In this document: positions 37,330 through 49,746 of the stretch, piece after piece | How positions within the stretch are numbered: the first letter of the stretch is position 1 | How the letters are laid out: each line of letters begins with the position of its first letter | Assembly: GCA_037102815.1 (NCBI GenBank) | Contig: BTPP01000001.1 | Location: 2,195,001-2,259,000, forward strand | DNA length: 64,000 nt | Direction of reading: 5' to 3' | From: Neurospora intermedia | Taxonomy: Eukaryota; Ascomycota; Sordariomycetes; Sordariales; Sordariaceae | Program-made: the position numbers and the translations under genes | The notes under the pieces: generated by a model | Told to the model about the DNA's origin: nothing | The model's input: the letters and a program-made list of their open reading frames with translations, nothing else | The model's database searches: none

Positions 37330-38515
37330 GTCTACTTTCAGCTCGGTGGAATATACACCGAAATGTTGATGGGACCCAAAGTTTGAGATTTTTGGCGGTT
37401 GTTTTGATGGCTGCTTCTGCCGCTGGCGGCCGGGGTGGATCTATCCGACAGAAAAGAGGACGGGAAGGAAGCAAAGGTGAAGAGGCAAAACAGGCCAATC
37501 AGAGACCGCTACAACCAAGACAGCGGCATCAATGACAAAATAATGGCCTGACTTTCGAGGGTCCGGGGGTTCCAGAGCACAAGCGTCATCAAGTTATCAA
37601 CACAGCCATGTGGTAGTTGTGGATAAAGGGAAAAGCCGATTGCTCTAGCATCGAAATCTGATTATAAAACGAAGCTTTCCCATTCTCTCTTTTTGTCCCC
37701 CATCGACATGTTTCGATTCAGAGAATTGGAGTTGGAGTTCTCCTTCTCCCCCTCCCTTTTCCTGCACCACCATCTCCGGCCTTACCGCAATCACCAATCA
37801 GTAATTTCAGATCCCTACCCATCAGATTCTTCCCAATAGACAACAAGGGCCAACAAGGCACAGCTAGGCCACAACTTGGTTCTTCTAATCGGTCCCCGCT
37901 CCGAATCCTCTCATTGGGACAACGGTTACAGTTGCCGACACGGAAACTAAAAAGGCCCAGAGCGGATACATGCTCCGAAGGCCAATGGATACTCACATTT
38001 ATACACCGATTATCACAGCACGGCGCGTCGGTTGACGAACAACGATTATCCCGTCCATCTCCATCAGAGAGATTCGTGGACGGAGGAGAGGATCAGAAAA
38101 CAGATCCAGAATACGACGGCGGACCCTGCAGGAGTCTATCTCGAGTCCACGACCCATAGCCATGGATGGGAGAAGGAAAGCAAATGCGCGCTAGGGACAA
38201 CGGAGCTGTCCTTGTCCTTGGGCTTTCGAATAAAACGATGCCGATGGAGGCGGTGACATTGCCAACGATAGGCAAGGAAGAAGTAAAGTTTCGGATGCGG
38301 GAGGTTATTGGGGCAGAAACAACGGGGTCGAACGGGGCCGGACAGTCAGGACAGTGGATTACCGCATCGGCTCCTCCTTTCTTTCCCGAGGAAGGAAGTC
38401 TGCGAAAGCTTGCATCCAGCATCTCTCCGAGGCTCCATCTCGCTCGCATCGCGCTTTCCATTCTCTTGCAGCCAAGCATCCTCTTTGCTGTCCTTTTCTC
38501 CGTGGCGAAAAAAGA

Positions 38516-38541
38516 AATGATACCCAACTAGAGGTATCATT
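38516..38541. repeat. Perfect 9-bp inverted repeat (hairpin)
   Basis: AATGATACC and GGTATCATT flank an 8-base loop. There is no T run directly after it, so a bacterial-type terminator makes no sense here. The right arm overlaps a TAGAGGTA word. Confidence 0.7.
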
Positions 38542-41500
38542 GATTGAATTTGGAGGTGGATTCGTCACTGGACAGACAGCATTGCGATAATCCTTCTTTC
38601 TTTTTTTCTCCGCCTCCAGACCGCCGCCTCGACATTGTACCTACTGCTACGCGCAGCATATGCCGCATCACAGAGGGACACGACGACACATCACATATGC
38701 TTGTGGTAGCCGAGGCGTCATCGTTTTCAGCCGCAGTCGTCGTCGGGAGTCAGCATTGCTTGCGCACTCGCTGCATTGTGAGTTTCATCCCGCAAGTTTC
38801 CTTTCTGTTCTGTCTGTTGTTTTCCTTTATTATTTTGTACAACTCCCGCGTGCATCATTTGGTATCCAACTGGAGGCAATCCCTTCGTCTCGTGACCTTG
38901 GGGCTGGCCTCTTTGTGCGACAGACGGCGGTGTCTTGTCGGCTGGCAGTTGGCATGGTTGGCTGTGATGATAGTGATGGACACGTCGTTGGAGGGGGACT
39001 TATCAAATTCAGTTAGGTTGCGACTCTGGCGGGGGGGAGGGGAAGTACCCCACATGTTGACATCATTCTGCTCGTGCTTGGATCTTCCATTCTCGGGACC
39101 CTTCCATCGGCTTTTCTTCCCTTTTATCTAACTCGTCAATCGTGGCTGAATTCGGACGCAGTTGCACGATCTTGGCTCTTGACACTCGATTGACCTTGAC
39201 GATTCGTCAAATTCATCCTTTGGACTATAGAGGTATGTACGTACACTTAACTACACAGTACCTGCCTACCTGTAATGCGCCGCGCGGTGCCTTGGGAGGT
39301 TGGTGATGGAGCCAATGGGGCTTAGTAGGCTTCTGGTTAGCACCGTCGGCGATGTACCGAGAACGACAAAGTCCAGTTGGACGGGCGTTAAGCTGGAGTC
39401 AAAAGCTCGGGATGCTCTTTCCGTTCCTCTTGGCGAAGCTCACGTTTTAGGTAATCACTACAACTCGAGTGAGAACCCCTCATCCAGGAAGTGTCGTTAA
39501 CAGTCCGGGCTGCCTGGCAGTACCTGACTCGCTCAGTGTGTGTGCTTTTATTTCGGGCTTTTTGAGCAGTGGTTCGCAACTGAAAGAATGCTTCTATGAC
39601 ACAGTGCGTTCCAAAAACACCATACCTTCCATGAGCTGGGGACTGCTGGGTACCCCTTGCAGGGTTAATCACCACATGTTTCCTCACTCGCACCGACGCA
39701 CTCCAGCTTCCACTGCACTTGGGTTCCTTTGCCAATGCAAATGTTTCATCGCTTCCTGTTACCGTGTCAGTCAGACCACCGCGCCGGGCCATGAACAAAC
39801 CGCTACCCTCACGGCTTTCTCAGTTTTCGCACTCATTTTTTTGAGCAAACGGCATCAAAACCTTGACACTCAGTCCGTGAGATCTCTTTGCGCTTGTTTT
39901 GCCTGTGGTGCGGTGGGGCTTTGAGCTCCATCGGATCGGGAGTTCAACCACCCCGGGCCATTCGGGACTGGCCACACCCGACAGCACCACGCTCACTGCG
40001 GATTCGGTGCGGTTTGCACCCTGAATTCTTCAGTACATGGTACCTGCCCCGGTTACTAGGTTACTCTGATGCGGTCCCCGAGATTGTGCGCTCTTTGCCC
40101 TGCGAGCCAAGGGAACTGAGCCGAGCGATCGAATTCGGAACATTTCCCATGAGCTAGTATAGGTGCCCTGGCTGCCCTGCCCGGGCTGCGACTGCCCCAG
40201 AGACGCTTCCTCGGATACCTCCCGTCCGTATGTCACCAAATATCTTGTCCCCGGTCCTGTCCATTTTATTTCACTTTTTATAATGTCTTAATTTTTATTT
40301 TATATTTTCTTCTCTTTCGGTGTCTAGCCAAGTTCCGTTCAAGCACCACGCTCTTCACGTTTTGCACAGATTATTTTTTTTTCCAAAGAAAATCAGCGCA
40401 AAAGTGGACGTCCTCACGATTCTCCAGCCCCGGTTTCTCCTCTTTTGACGAGCTCCAAAGCTTGGAATTTTATGCGACCCTAGTGGATCTAGGTGCCTCT
40501 AGCTGTTCATGATAGTAGCTTCCGAGAACTTGTCTCCCAGTCTCCTTGCTCACGGTTGCGTTAAGGTTATCCTGCCACCCACAGTTCGTTCTCCTTATTT
40601 TTCTTCTTCCTTTTTTTCCCTAGTGGTATCCATACTGATACTATCTACTTGGCAAGACATAACTATCTACTCGGCAAGACAGGAGGATATCGAGGATTGG
40701 TAGCCCCAAGATACTAGTGTAGGTACATCTCTCGACTCCAATCCTTCATTCAGTCCCTTGACCTGGTCCTATCCGAGGTATTGCCGTCTACCTAGAGGTA
40801 GTTCTAGCTACACTAGGCACAGTACCTTCAGCCCTCGAAGCCAACGCTGTCCACTCACTCACTCAAAGCTCCAAGGCCCCTGAGGGCTTCAACACATGTC
40901 ATTCTTCTTCTGCAAATTATTGGGACAGCACAGCTCATCTTCCCTCCCCTTCCCCCAATACCACTCCAGAGACCACAACTTCACTACGACCTCACAGAGG
41001 ACGTTCCGTCAGGCCGGCACCCACCCCCATACCACCCAACCCATCCATACCTCTTTCGGGCATCTCTCCCTGTGACACGCTAGAATCGCTTTAGAGTTGG
41101 GGCTCTTCTACGTTGGGACTAGGGCCTCCATTGCCTGCATCACTGCGCAGCATTGATCTTCGCTGGGGTCACTGGCATTTCTTAACGTTTGATCGACTGG
41201 CCGCAAAGTGCCACCACTACCACTCACACGCCCCAGTCACCACACACACCGGCTGTCTCTGAGATCGATCCGCTTCTTCCCACCACCAGAAAAGGAACGC
41301 CAGCTCACCATTTAGAAGAGCAGCTACCAGCAGTCTCCCGGCAAAAGCCTCGGCCAACATCATACTACATAAGTCTCAGAGAGGGCACGCACCCAAGCAT
41401 CCACCAGAGAGCATCTCGCAGCAAAAGGTCACCGATCGGACCACTCACTTATCTCCAACCACGACGGGGAAACCAAATCATCTTTGTCACCCACCACGAC

Positions 41501-41918
41501 CCCCCAGCACTCTCTGCACTTACTGCACCTCATTTGCTGGAGGGGATTTGTTGACGCCATAGCAACCACTTGGACTGTTCGGTATCATCGCCGTTGCTAT
41601 TGCGGTGGCAGTTCAAAGCCGACCCGCTTGACAGGGAATCCCACAGGGAAGGCCCCCCAAACACCCTCACAGACTAATTTCTGGACAGCTACACTAGAAG
41701 TCCTAGTCTCTCCGTCTCCAGTTTCACTCTAGGCCCCTCTTATAGTCACTTGCCACCTCCACTTCGGCCATTTACTTCGACATCACGGGCAGATTTCTAC
41801 CCCGATGCGACTGTGACTTTGTTGACCAGATTGACCTGTGATCCATCCGCTCCAGTCAGCTGTCTCTCTCCTCAGCAAGGACATAATATCTATTTTCTGT
41901 TGTCACTGCGACTAGGAG

Positions 41919-41924
41919 ATGTAA
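41919..41924 (+). promoter_or_regulatory. Start-stop upstream ORF (ATG TAA) before SCAP
   Basis: ATG immediately followed by TAA, 73 bases upstream of the SCAP start codon, with no other ATG between. If the SCAP mRNA begins upstream of it, scanning ribosomes would meet it. A second very short frame (ATG CGA CTG TGA) lies just after 41,800. Transcript start is not known, so the role is inference. Confidence 0.45.
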
Positions 41925-41996
41925 TCGGCCTCTTCCTGTGTCATAACCAAGTCCTCCATCTATCACAGGGGGCTGACCTAAGCCGTTTGGGCGATT

Positions 41997-44900
41997 ATGC
42001 TGTGGTATTTACTTTACCCACTAAGAGGGTTGGTTAACCTGGATTATTCCCCCCCTTTTGTTCCTCTACTATAGCATTATCATGCTGACCTTCGGCAGGA
42101 CAACCGAAGCCCCTGTGCTTCCTCCAGACCATCCTCTGCGAACAGCCTTTTCGCGATATGGAACCTGGACTGCCCGCCATGTCAAGACAGTGCTCCCTTT
42201 GTCGGTAGCGCTCGTCTTCTGCCTACTTTATCCCATATTTTTTCTCTACACAACAGACGCCACCAATGTCACTAGTGGGGTGTCTAACCTTCCTCATCAT
42301 GTCTGGACTGATGCTCAGCCGCTTAGTGAACGCGCTGTCGCTGAGCCCGACGTCATCATGCGTTCCGTCTGGGTGCACGGCAGCTACATGAAAGCACTAG
42401 ATCGCGAAATTCTGCTGGGAGCCCTGGAACTGCAGGATACACTATTGGGACCGACCACCAACTTCAACCCTCGCCGACCGCACGCATCTCGTACCTTACC
42501 CAGTGACTCTACGGTTGACATGACTCGGGACCAAAGGGATGCTTTCCATATCGTCAATGGTTTGACAGATCAATCATGGTTCTTCCACTCGCCTCTACAG
42601 TACTGGGGAGGTTCTGCCGATAATATCGCTGCAGACAGTGATATTATTTCTACTGTCAACGAGAAGAAGACACAGTCAACTTCGGTTAACATTACTTTGC
42701 GGCACTCGTTTGTCTTCAGCGGGAAGCGTTTCGAGGAACGGAGACTTGTTGCGGCCGACGCTCTGGTCATCACCCTGATTCATCTCAAAGATTCACCCCT
42801 TGGTCGACAGTGGGTTCGAAATGCTGAGAGACTGGCTGCGCGGGTACATGACAAGTGGACAGTCATTCCACATGACGGCAAGAGCATGGCGAGTCAGTTA
42901 TACGAGTTCCAGTTTCGACCAATGTCATGGCCGGACTGGTTTCTCTTGACCATCGCTTACTCGCTCACGCTTTTCTACCTTCTTCTCAGCCTTTCCAAGC
43001 TGCGCGCCGTCAAGTCCAGATTCGGGCTCATGGCTACTATCCTGGCCCAGATCGCGGCTTCGATCGGCTCCAGCTTCACAATCTGCGCCATTTTCAAAAT
43101 CGACCTGTCTCGTGTCCCATATTATGCCTACCCGCTTGTGGTTCTGGCTATCAGTATGGAGAATTCGTTTCGGCTGATCAATGCCGTCATTATGACCTCT
43201 TCGTCCATCAGCATCAGCGACAGGATAGGAGAGGCCTTCGGCCAGACCGCTTATGTTGCCATCCTTAACAGGTTGCAGAACCTGGCTATCCTCCTCGGCC
43301 TATCCAGGATCACGTTCCCGGGTGTTGCTGCCTTTTGCACATTTGCTGCAGTTGCCATTGTCTTCGATTTTCTCTACCTTGCAACTTTCTTCCTAGCGGT
43401 TCTTAGCGTGGATGTGCGCCAGCGGGAACTTTACGAGCTGGAAAAGGCTTCGTTGAGGAAAACCAACGATGTCTACGAGATCACCTTGCTCGATCGTATC
43501 CGCCGGATTCGCCATGGTGGGGCAACCGTATCAACCCGGGTTGCTGGTACCATAGTCATTCTTGGCTTCATCTTGCTTGCGCAGTCTCACTATGCGCTAG
43601 AGAGCGGCAGCCAGTGGCTCAACTGGATATTCACGCGATCCTGGAGGGTTGCCGAACCTGCCTTCTCCAAGTCTTCACACTTGGTCGACATCCATCAAGC
43701 CAGAAGCCCTACGTCGTGGCTCCGCCTTCAGGATCATGAGACTGCGCGAGAAGTTATCAACGTGGTCAAGCCTTGGGCGCATAGTTACGTCGCGCGCGTG
43801 TACGAACCACTGGTTTTTGTAGCAAAGGGCGCCAATCGCATCCCCCACAGCCCGGAGCCCATGTTCCTGCCGGCCGTGTACGACTTCATTCACAACGAGA
43901 TTCCGCGCTTCGTGGTGATCATGTTGACGCTGGTGGCCCTGCTTCTACTTCTAACCAACTACCTCCTACAGGGCAATGACAAGCAGGCAGGTGATCCTGA
44001 CCATCCTGAAAACGAGCCTCTGCTGTCGGTACGAAGTCTCAGTCACGGCCATGACCTTGACGTCGTCAAGATGGCTGTTTCGCCAGGCCACAAGCTTGTT
44101 TCCGTAGGGCTGGACAGGAACATTCAGATTTGGGATGTACCACTGAACTCGCGGACGCACGTCATGTCCGATTCTGAAACTCCTCTGGAAAATCCGTTCC
44201 CAGTTCTGGCTATGGCAATTGATGATGACTCGAAGTGGTTGGCTTTACTGACATGGCAAAGGGTTCTGCTCTGGGATACTGACGAGCAGCAATGGGGGTT
44301 GTCGATTGAGGTCGAACTTGGCGGTCACAAACCGGAAGCCATGTTCTTCAACTATACGAACAAGACTTTGGATACGCCGTCTCTTGTTGTCGTGAGGAAG
44401 AATGGCACAATGTTTGAGCTTGACCTTGAAGGTACGGCGTCCAAGGAGTTTACCATTTGCAAGACTCCTTTTGCCATGGCGCTGCCATTTGTAGAGCTCA
44501 GTAAGTCCTAACCCTTTCCATTTCTCGACGAAGTAGTTACTGAGAAGTTGATGAATTAGCCTCTGCAAACCAAGTCAGCCAGTCGCTTTCAATCCTGACG
44601 CTATCACGCAAAAGCTGCATCCACATTGTACGACAGCAACCTGGCGGGTGGACTTCCAAGGAAGTGAAGCTCACGACAGGCGAGGCGAAGGACATCCACT
44701 CCATCGTCCCTGCACCTGACCTATCCATGTACCTCGTCTGCAGATCCCGCTCGGTTGACCTGGTCGATCTTGAATCGTCGGCCGTCATTCAGACCTTTAA
44801 CACCGAACCCATGGAGCCACGATCATTGAAGCTCCTACTATCCTCTCGTGGAGCTCCGCAGCACGGGCTACCGCCCTTGTCGCTGTGCTACATCAGTTTG

Positions 44901-45593
44901 GAGACGGGCGATCTCGTGATTCAGACGTTTTACCGAGCAGACGAGGTCGATCCCATGCATTATCCCAAGGATTATGCTCCTGAAGCGCCGAATCAGCCAT
45001 GGAATGAGGAGAAAGAAGTAAAGAAGCGAATCGAGAAACCAGGTCGCTGGGAGATACTCCCGAACGGAGGTATCGTGGGTGTCAGACGAGTGCCTGTGGC
45101 CTCCTTGTCGTCATCACGACGTAGGAGCTTCCGGGCGGTGTCATCAGGAGTCGGAGTCGGATACGGTTTGCGACGACGTGGGGCAGGGAGCGGTGGCACA
45201 GCTGCTGATTCTACCGATGTCACAACTCCAGACATAGGCATGACGGTATGGGAGGCCTGGGCCTTCAACAATCTGGAAAGTGCCAAGACCAAAGGTATCG
45301 AGACGCAGCCGCTTGATCAACAAGCGGACGGGGAGGACGCCATGTATGATAACTTGTGGGTTTCAGAGCTGGGGCCCATGGTAAGGCTGGGTACGGCGAG
45401 CGTGGCGGTGGGGCTTGGAAATGTGATCAAGGTGATCAGTGTTGGACACGAGCATTTCGATAAGGTGGTCACGAGGGACCGGTTGACGGCGGAGAATTTG
45501 AGGAATCAAAATTATTTCAGGCGGAGGAAGACGGGGTCGGCGCAAAGAGCAAGGGGAGGATTGGGAGGAGGAGGTGCGGCTGCTGGTATTTGA
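41997..45593 (+). CDS. scp-1: SCAP orthologue (SREBP cleavage-activating protein, SCP-1)
   Basis: ER sterol sensor and escort that binds SREBP-type transcription factors; in Neurospora SCP-1 works with SAH-2 in sterol and secretion responses. Three exons, 41997-42028, 42099-44500 and 44560-45593, give 1,155 aa. The first exon is 32 nt and encodes MLWYLLYPLRG with the split Gly; joined to TTEAPVLPPDHPLR it restores the normal fungal SCAP N terminus. Its donor is GTTGGT, and the acceptor follows a GCTGAC branch by only a few bases. The ATG at 42082 lies inside this intron. Residues 30-50 form a first membrane segment, a long lumenal loop follows, then the sterol-sensing domain (about 285-470) from WPDWFLLTIAYSL to FLAVLSVDVRQRELYELE, two more membrane segments, and C-terminal WD40 repeats from SHGHDLDVVKMAVSPGHKLV. 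The C-terminal end is Gly/Arg-rich. Confidence 0.93.
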
Positions 45594-46457
45594 GTGTAGA
45601 GATGACACCATGGTCTAGAGGTGGAGTAACGGGATGGGAAGAAGGAATGTGGTCATTGTAGAAATTCAATATACCAAAGTACTCTTTGCTGCTTTGAGTT
45701 CACAAACTGTCCTTGATTGCTTCAGCACGAATTAGGGAAAAGACCGCAGCTACAATAAGCAACAATAGTAGCTTGTGTAGAAGAAGGTTATTGTTGCTCT
45801 GCAAATCGCCGTCTTGCCTCTCATAGTTGTTCATATACATTTGCTTGTCATCCGATACTGCAGCATCTATTGAGCTGGATTAACACAACAGGACAGACAG
45901 TGCGTGCAGCTCTCCTTTCACTATCCACTTATTGTTGTTGGGTGGTGGTGAAGCATGCCCGTCCGGCAGGGAACGGCAAGGTTTTGGCGCTGCCAGGGGG
46001 GCGGGCGGGCGATGCCAAGCGAAGGGCCCCGGCCAATGGAAACCCACCCACAGCCCAGGGCAGGCGGGCGGCATCCATGCCCGCACCGGAGCAACAGTGA
46101 CCAGGTCCCAGCTGAGTGAGGTCCAGGCCCCATTTCTGTGGACAAGTTTCCCTGCCCGCCTTGCCTGCCCTGCGACTGCAACCTGAACACAACGTCAAAG
46201 AAACCACCAAGGCTGTGTGTGTTTGTTGTACCCACCCCGACAACAACCACGTAATTCCACTTCCACTTCCGTCTTCCACTTCTCCCTTCTCTCCTTTACA
46301 ACAAGCAGGTCAACAACATACTTTCTCTTTTTCTGTATCGCAACCATCATCTCTACCCGCGACTCAGTTCATTAGCCGTCATAACTGTCAACTACCTTCT
46401 AAAGTACTTCTTAGCTGCCAAGCAGGTGCAAACGGCGCCGCCGACCACCAATCCACG
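45594..46457. other. Spacer SCAP to Tho1-like gene
   Basis: Both genes run to the right, so this holds the SCAP 3' end and the Tho1-like promoter and leader. The 46,200-46,457 part is C/T-rich. GC-rich repeats near 45,950-46,080 give short overlapping frames on both strands, which I regard as chance. Confidence 0.55.
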
Positions 46458-47756
46458 ATGTCGGACTACAACAGCATGAAGGTCCCCGAGCTCAAGAAGC
46501 TTCTCAACGAGCGCTCTTTGCCCCAGACGGGTAACAAGGCCGACTTGATCGCTCGTCTTCAGGAGCACGACAAACAACAGGCGAAACCCGCCGATGCCCC
46601 AGCTGGTCAGTTTTCCTCGATTCGATGAGCGTCCTCTCCCTGCTGCGAGAAAGCCCGTCACGTCGCCCTGCGATCACGCACGCGTTTCAAGCCTCCATAC
46701 TTGTACCCCACGATCGCTACCATACCATTATTGTTCAATCAATGCCCATCTTTTCAGAGATGGCCGTTTGTGTAACCCAGACCGCTTCCAACGCGCAACT
46801 CACCACAGAACTCACCTTGCCACCAACACCATCATCGCAGGAACACCAGTCACTGACACTTCACTTTCAATTTAGCCACCACCAAGAAGGACGGCGAGGC
46901 TGAGGATGAAATTGATTACGAGGATGATGACTTTCCCGCCGGCGACAAGAAGGCCGCCACCGAGACCACCGACGAGAAAGCCCCTGCCAGCGCCGCCGCC
47001 GCCGAGACCGCTACAAAGTCAGAGCCCAAGGCCCCAGTAGAATCCGAGGAGAAGAAGACAACAGAAGCCGCCCCCGCTGCCGCTGCTAGCACAGAACAAC
47101 CCGCCGCTTCTTCCGCTCAGGGAGAGGAGGCCGCCGCCAAGGACACTACTACCGCCACCGCTACTACTGCCGAAGATCCCAGCAATGCAGAGGAGCAGAA
47201 GCCGGCCGAGCCTCTCTTCTCCCAACATCTTCCTCCTACCGATGCCAAGTCCGAAGCCGAGAAGCGCGCCGCCCGCGCCGCCCGCTTCGGCATCACGACA
47301 GACGAGAAGTCCGAGGAGGCCCAGAAGGCTGCGCGCGCCGCCCGCTTTGGCCTGGCTAACGACCAGGTGTCAGCTCTCGACAGCGCGTTACCCGATAGGC
47401 CGCGCAAGCGTGGTCGTGGCGGCAAGGAGGAGGGTGCTGGCGAGGAGGGTGGCAGTGAAAGGGCAGCTAAGCAGCAGAAGACCACTGCTGCTGCTCCTTC
47501 TCAAGAGAACAAGGGCGGCAACCAGAGGCAAGGTGGCGGTGGTGCTGGTGGTGGAAGGAACAGGCATGGGAGGAATAGGAACAACAACAACAACAACAAC
47601 AACCGTGGTGGTCAAAGTCAAAACAACAGCAGGCAACAAGGGAATCAGCCCAAGCAACAGCAGCAACAACAGAAAAAGCCTGCTGCTGCTCTCGACCCAG
47701 CGGAAAAGGCCAAGATGGAGGCTAGAGCGAAGCGCTTTGCTGCTGCGTCCTCCTAA
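46458..47756 (+). CDS. Tho1/SARNP-like SAP-domain RNA and DNA binding protein
   Basis: Two exons, 46458-46605 and 46876-47756, with a 270-nt intron (GTCAGT donor), give 342 aa. Residues about 5-40 form a SAP domain (VPELKKLLNERSLPQTGNKA), a helix-extension-helix DNA-binding motif. After an acidic, Ala/Thr-rich low-complexity stretch come two copies of a short basic motif, EKRAARAARFG and AQKAARAARFG, matching the repeated element of SARNP/CIP29 and yeast Tho1. The tail has Gly/Arg, Asn and Gln runs and ends KMEARAKRFAAASS, a third related copy. Tho1 and SARNP join mRNA export through the TREX complex and its helicase. The protein is longer than yeast Tho1 (218 aa) because of the low-complexity parts. 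The unspliced frame would end soon after the SAP domain. Confidence 0.86.
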
Positions 47757-48749
47757 GTTGTTGGACAGATGATGTGAGAGGGGTAAATTAATAGCTTCGG
47801 ATGGCGTGATAGCGATGAAGTCGTGATCAGACCTGCAGCTCAATATTTCTTTCGCTCTCTTCTATCATGATCTTAGCTCTTTTTCTTCTAACGAGTAGTA
47901 AAAGTTTGGATGCAGGGGTTATTTGATCCTTTATGGTCTATGTACAGCGACGAAAGGGAGGGAGAGTGAGAGTGACTTTGGAAGAGATGAATTCAGACAA
48001 GGTATGGCAAGAGTCCAGCTCAGATCTGGTGTACGATGGGCGTTTCGGGTGGCGGACAGGATGAGGACGAGGATATGGCTATGGTAGTGAGATAGGTTAA
48101 GGGAAGATCTTCTTCGTATCTAGTGATTTGCTTCGTTATATCTAACCTAAACTTCATCTTGGCTGAACTATTCGTTGGATGTGATCTTATGTCGTGTTCA
48201 AACCCGGCGGTCTGTCATACCTTAGTGATGTCCTATGAATTTCTTCATTGAAAGGAAGTTGGTCATGATACGTAACGAGCCCTTAGAGAGTGAAAGAGGC
48301 CATGGAGTTTGGTTTACAGGAATGCACTGCAAATATGAATAATACCTGTACCGGTGTGCAACATGATAATGATTATCTTCTGGTTGTGAATATGCAAGCA
48401 CAGTATTTGTATCACCAAAGTCCCGGTCTACAAAACATGCTGCATAGTCTGAATCGAAATCAATCTAAAAAAAAAAATAGAATCATATAACTAGCAGTGG
48501 CCACACACACATTTAGATACATAGACCTTCCTTATCTGCTGAGCGAGCTACATCCTCCATCCATCCTCTCTGCGTCTTTTCCCGACTGACTGACTGCTGA
48601 CCGACTGACGCTACGATAACGGCATATGTGTACCTATCTTTCCACCTTTCCAAGGCAAGAGCAGGCAAAAAAGGTTAACAAAATCCATCTCTCATGCTCA
48701 TCTACCAACAAATATCCGTGTTTTTGCTTACCTAACTTCTAACACAATC

Positions 48750-48768
48750 TTTTTTTTTTTTTTTTTAC

Positions 48769-48802
<34 letters not shown>
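48750..48802 (+). repeat. Poly-T tracts followed by (GT)6
   Basis: A run of 17 T, the bases AC, a run of 22 T, then six GT units. It is the densest homopolymer site in the spacer. Confidence 0.95.
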
Positions 48803-49677
48803 TCCCGATATCGCGGGATGGGAGTGCAGATGAAGGCTGACCAGGAGAATTATTTGGAGAAAAATGAAAGATGGGAAAGACGGGAAAGGAGGAAGAGGAG
48901 AACGGTGCGAGAACTTCATGAGTTAATATTGGCAAGAGCTATGATGATGATGATGGAGTCGTTGAAGGCGGAGGCAAGGATTGGGAAGACGAGAGGGGAC
49001 ACAGAAGAATGCAGAGAGGGATGTAAGAAAAGGGACGAGGTATGACGGATCAGGGGAGAGATAGGAGTAACTACGTACTTCAGGAGGATGATATAAGCTA
49101 CCTAGACAAAGCGAGAAGACATCAGAAATAGTGATTACAAGTCAAGAACAGCATCACCTCTTCTCAGGATGCATCTAGTGAAGTGAGTAGCCCGGACGAA
49201 ATCCACGGTTTCAATTTAGTACCTACTCGGCGACAGCAGTAATTCTTAGTACGTCTAGGGCTATGTGTATATCACAAATACAACATCGAGTGTCTCTCTG
49301 TTCCCATTATATCACCGTCACCGTCACCTCCAGCCATGTATCGGATAATTTCACCGGTAGGCAGTTCCAACTACACCAAACTAACTTTATCAAACACTTT
49401 CCATACAACTTGAAATGTAGCGACCGCTTTTGTCTTAGATAGACAGACACCTTCACCTGACCGGAATTTTATACATCAACTGACAGCAGTTCGAGCCTTA
49501 CGACCTTTATGTCATGCGATTTCATGTCTGCTAGCCCATAAGACAAAAGAAGAATACCTCGAGGGAGATGTGAGCACTACAGCTAACACTGGGAGGCAAA
49601 ACCTCTAGTATGTAGAGATGCACCTACCGACCGGGTTGATACAAACATACAAAACCCCAATTACGTGTGGGTAGGTA

Positions 49678-49746
49678 TCCTTCCTTCCTTCCTTCCTTCC
49701 TTCCTTCCTTCCTTCCTTCCTTCCTTCCTTCCTTCCTTCCTTCCTT
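49678..49746 (+). repeat. (TTCC)17 microsatellite
   Basis: About 17 perfect TTCC units over 69 bases. Frame translation gives an artefactual Lys-Glu-Gly-Arg repeat on the minus strand. Confidence 0.97.

Larger units (their letters stand above)
37330..41996. other. Large divergent spacer JMJD7-like / SCAP
   Basis: This 4.67 kb lies between two divergent genes. Frames reach at most 195 codons (38544-39131) and lack any recognisable domain or convincing codon pattern. An inverted repeat sits at 38516-38541. The last 900 bases are C/A-rich and probably form a long SCAP leader. Three TAGAGGTA words occur (38529, 39228, 40793). Nothing else can be supported. Confidence 0.5.

Noticed and set aside
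38166-39131. Frames of 121 and 195 codons as genes
   Set aside because: No known domain, no splice structure, and overlapping frames on the other strand are of similar length.
42058-42098. SCAP start at the TTG 42058 or ATG 42082
   Set aside because: Both lie within the first intron, and the 41997 exon restores the conserved N terminus.
48181-48240. tRNA-like B-box word GTGTTCAAACCC
   Set aside because: No matching A box, acceptor stem or anticodon arm could be folded around it.
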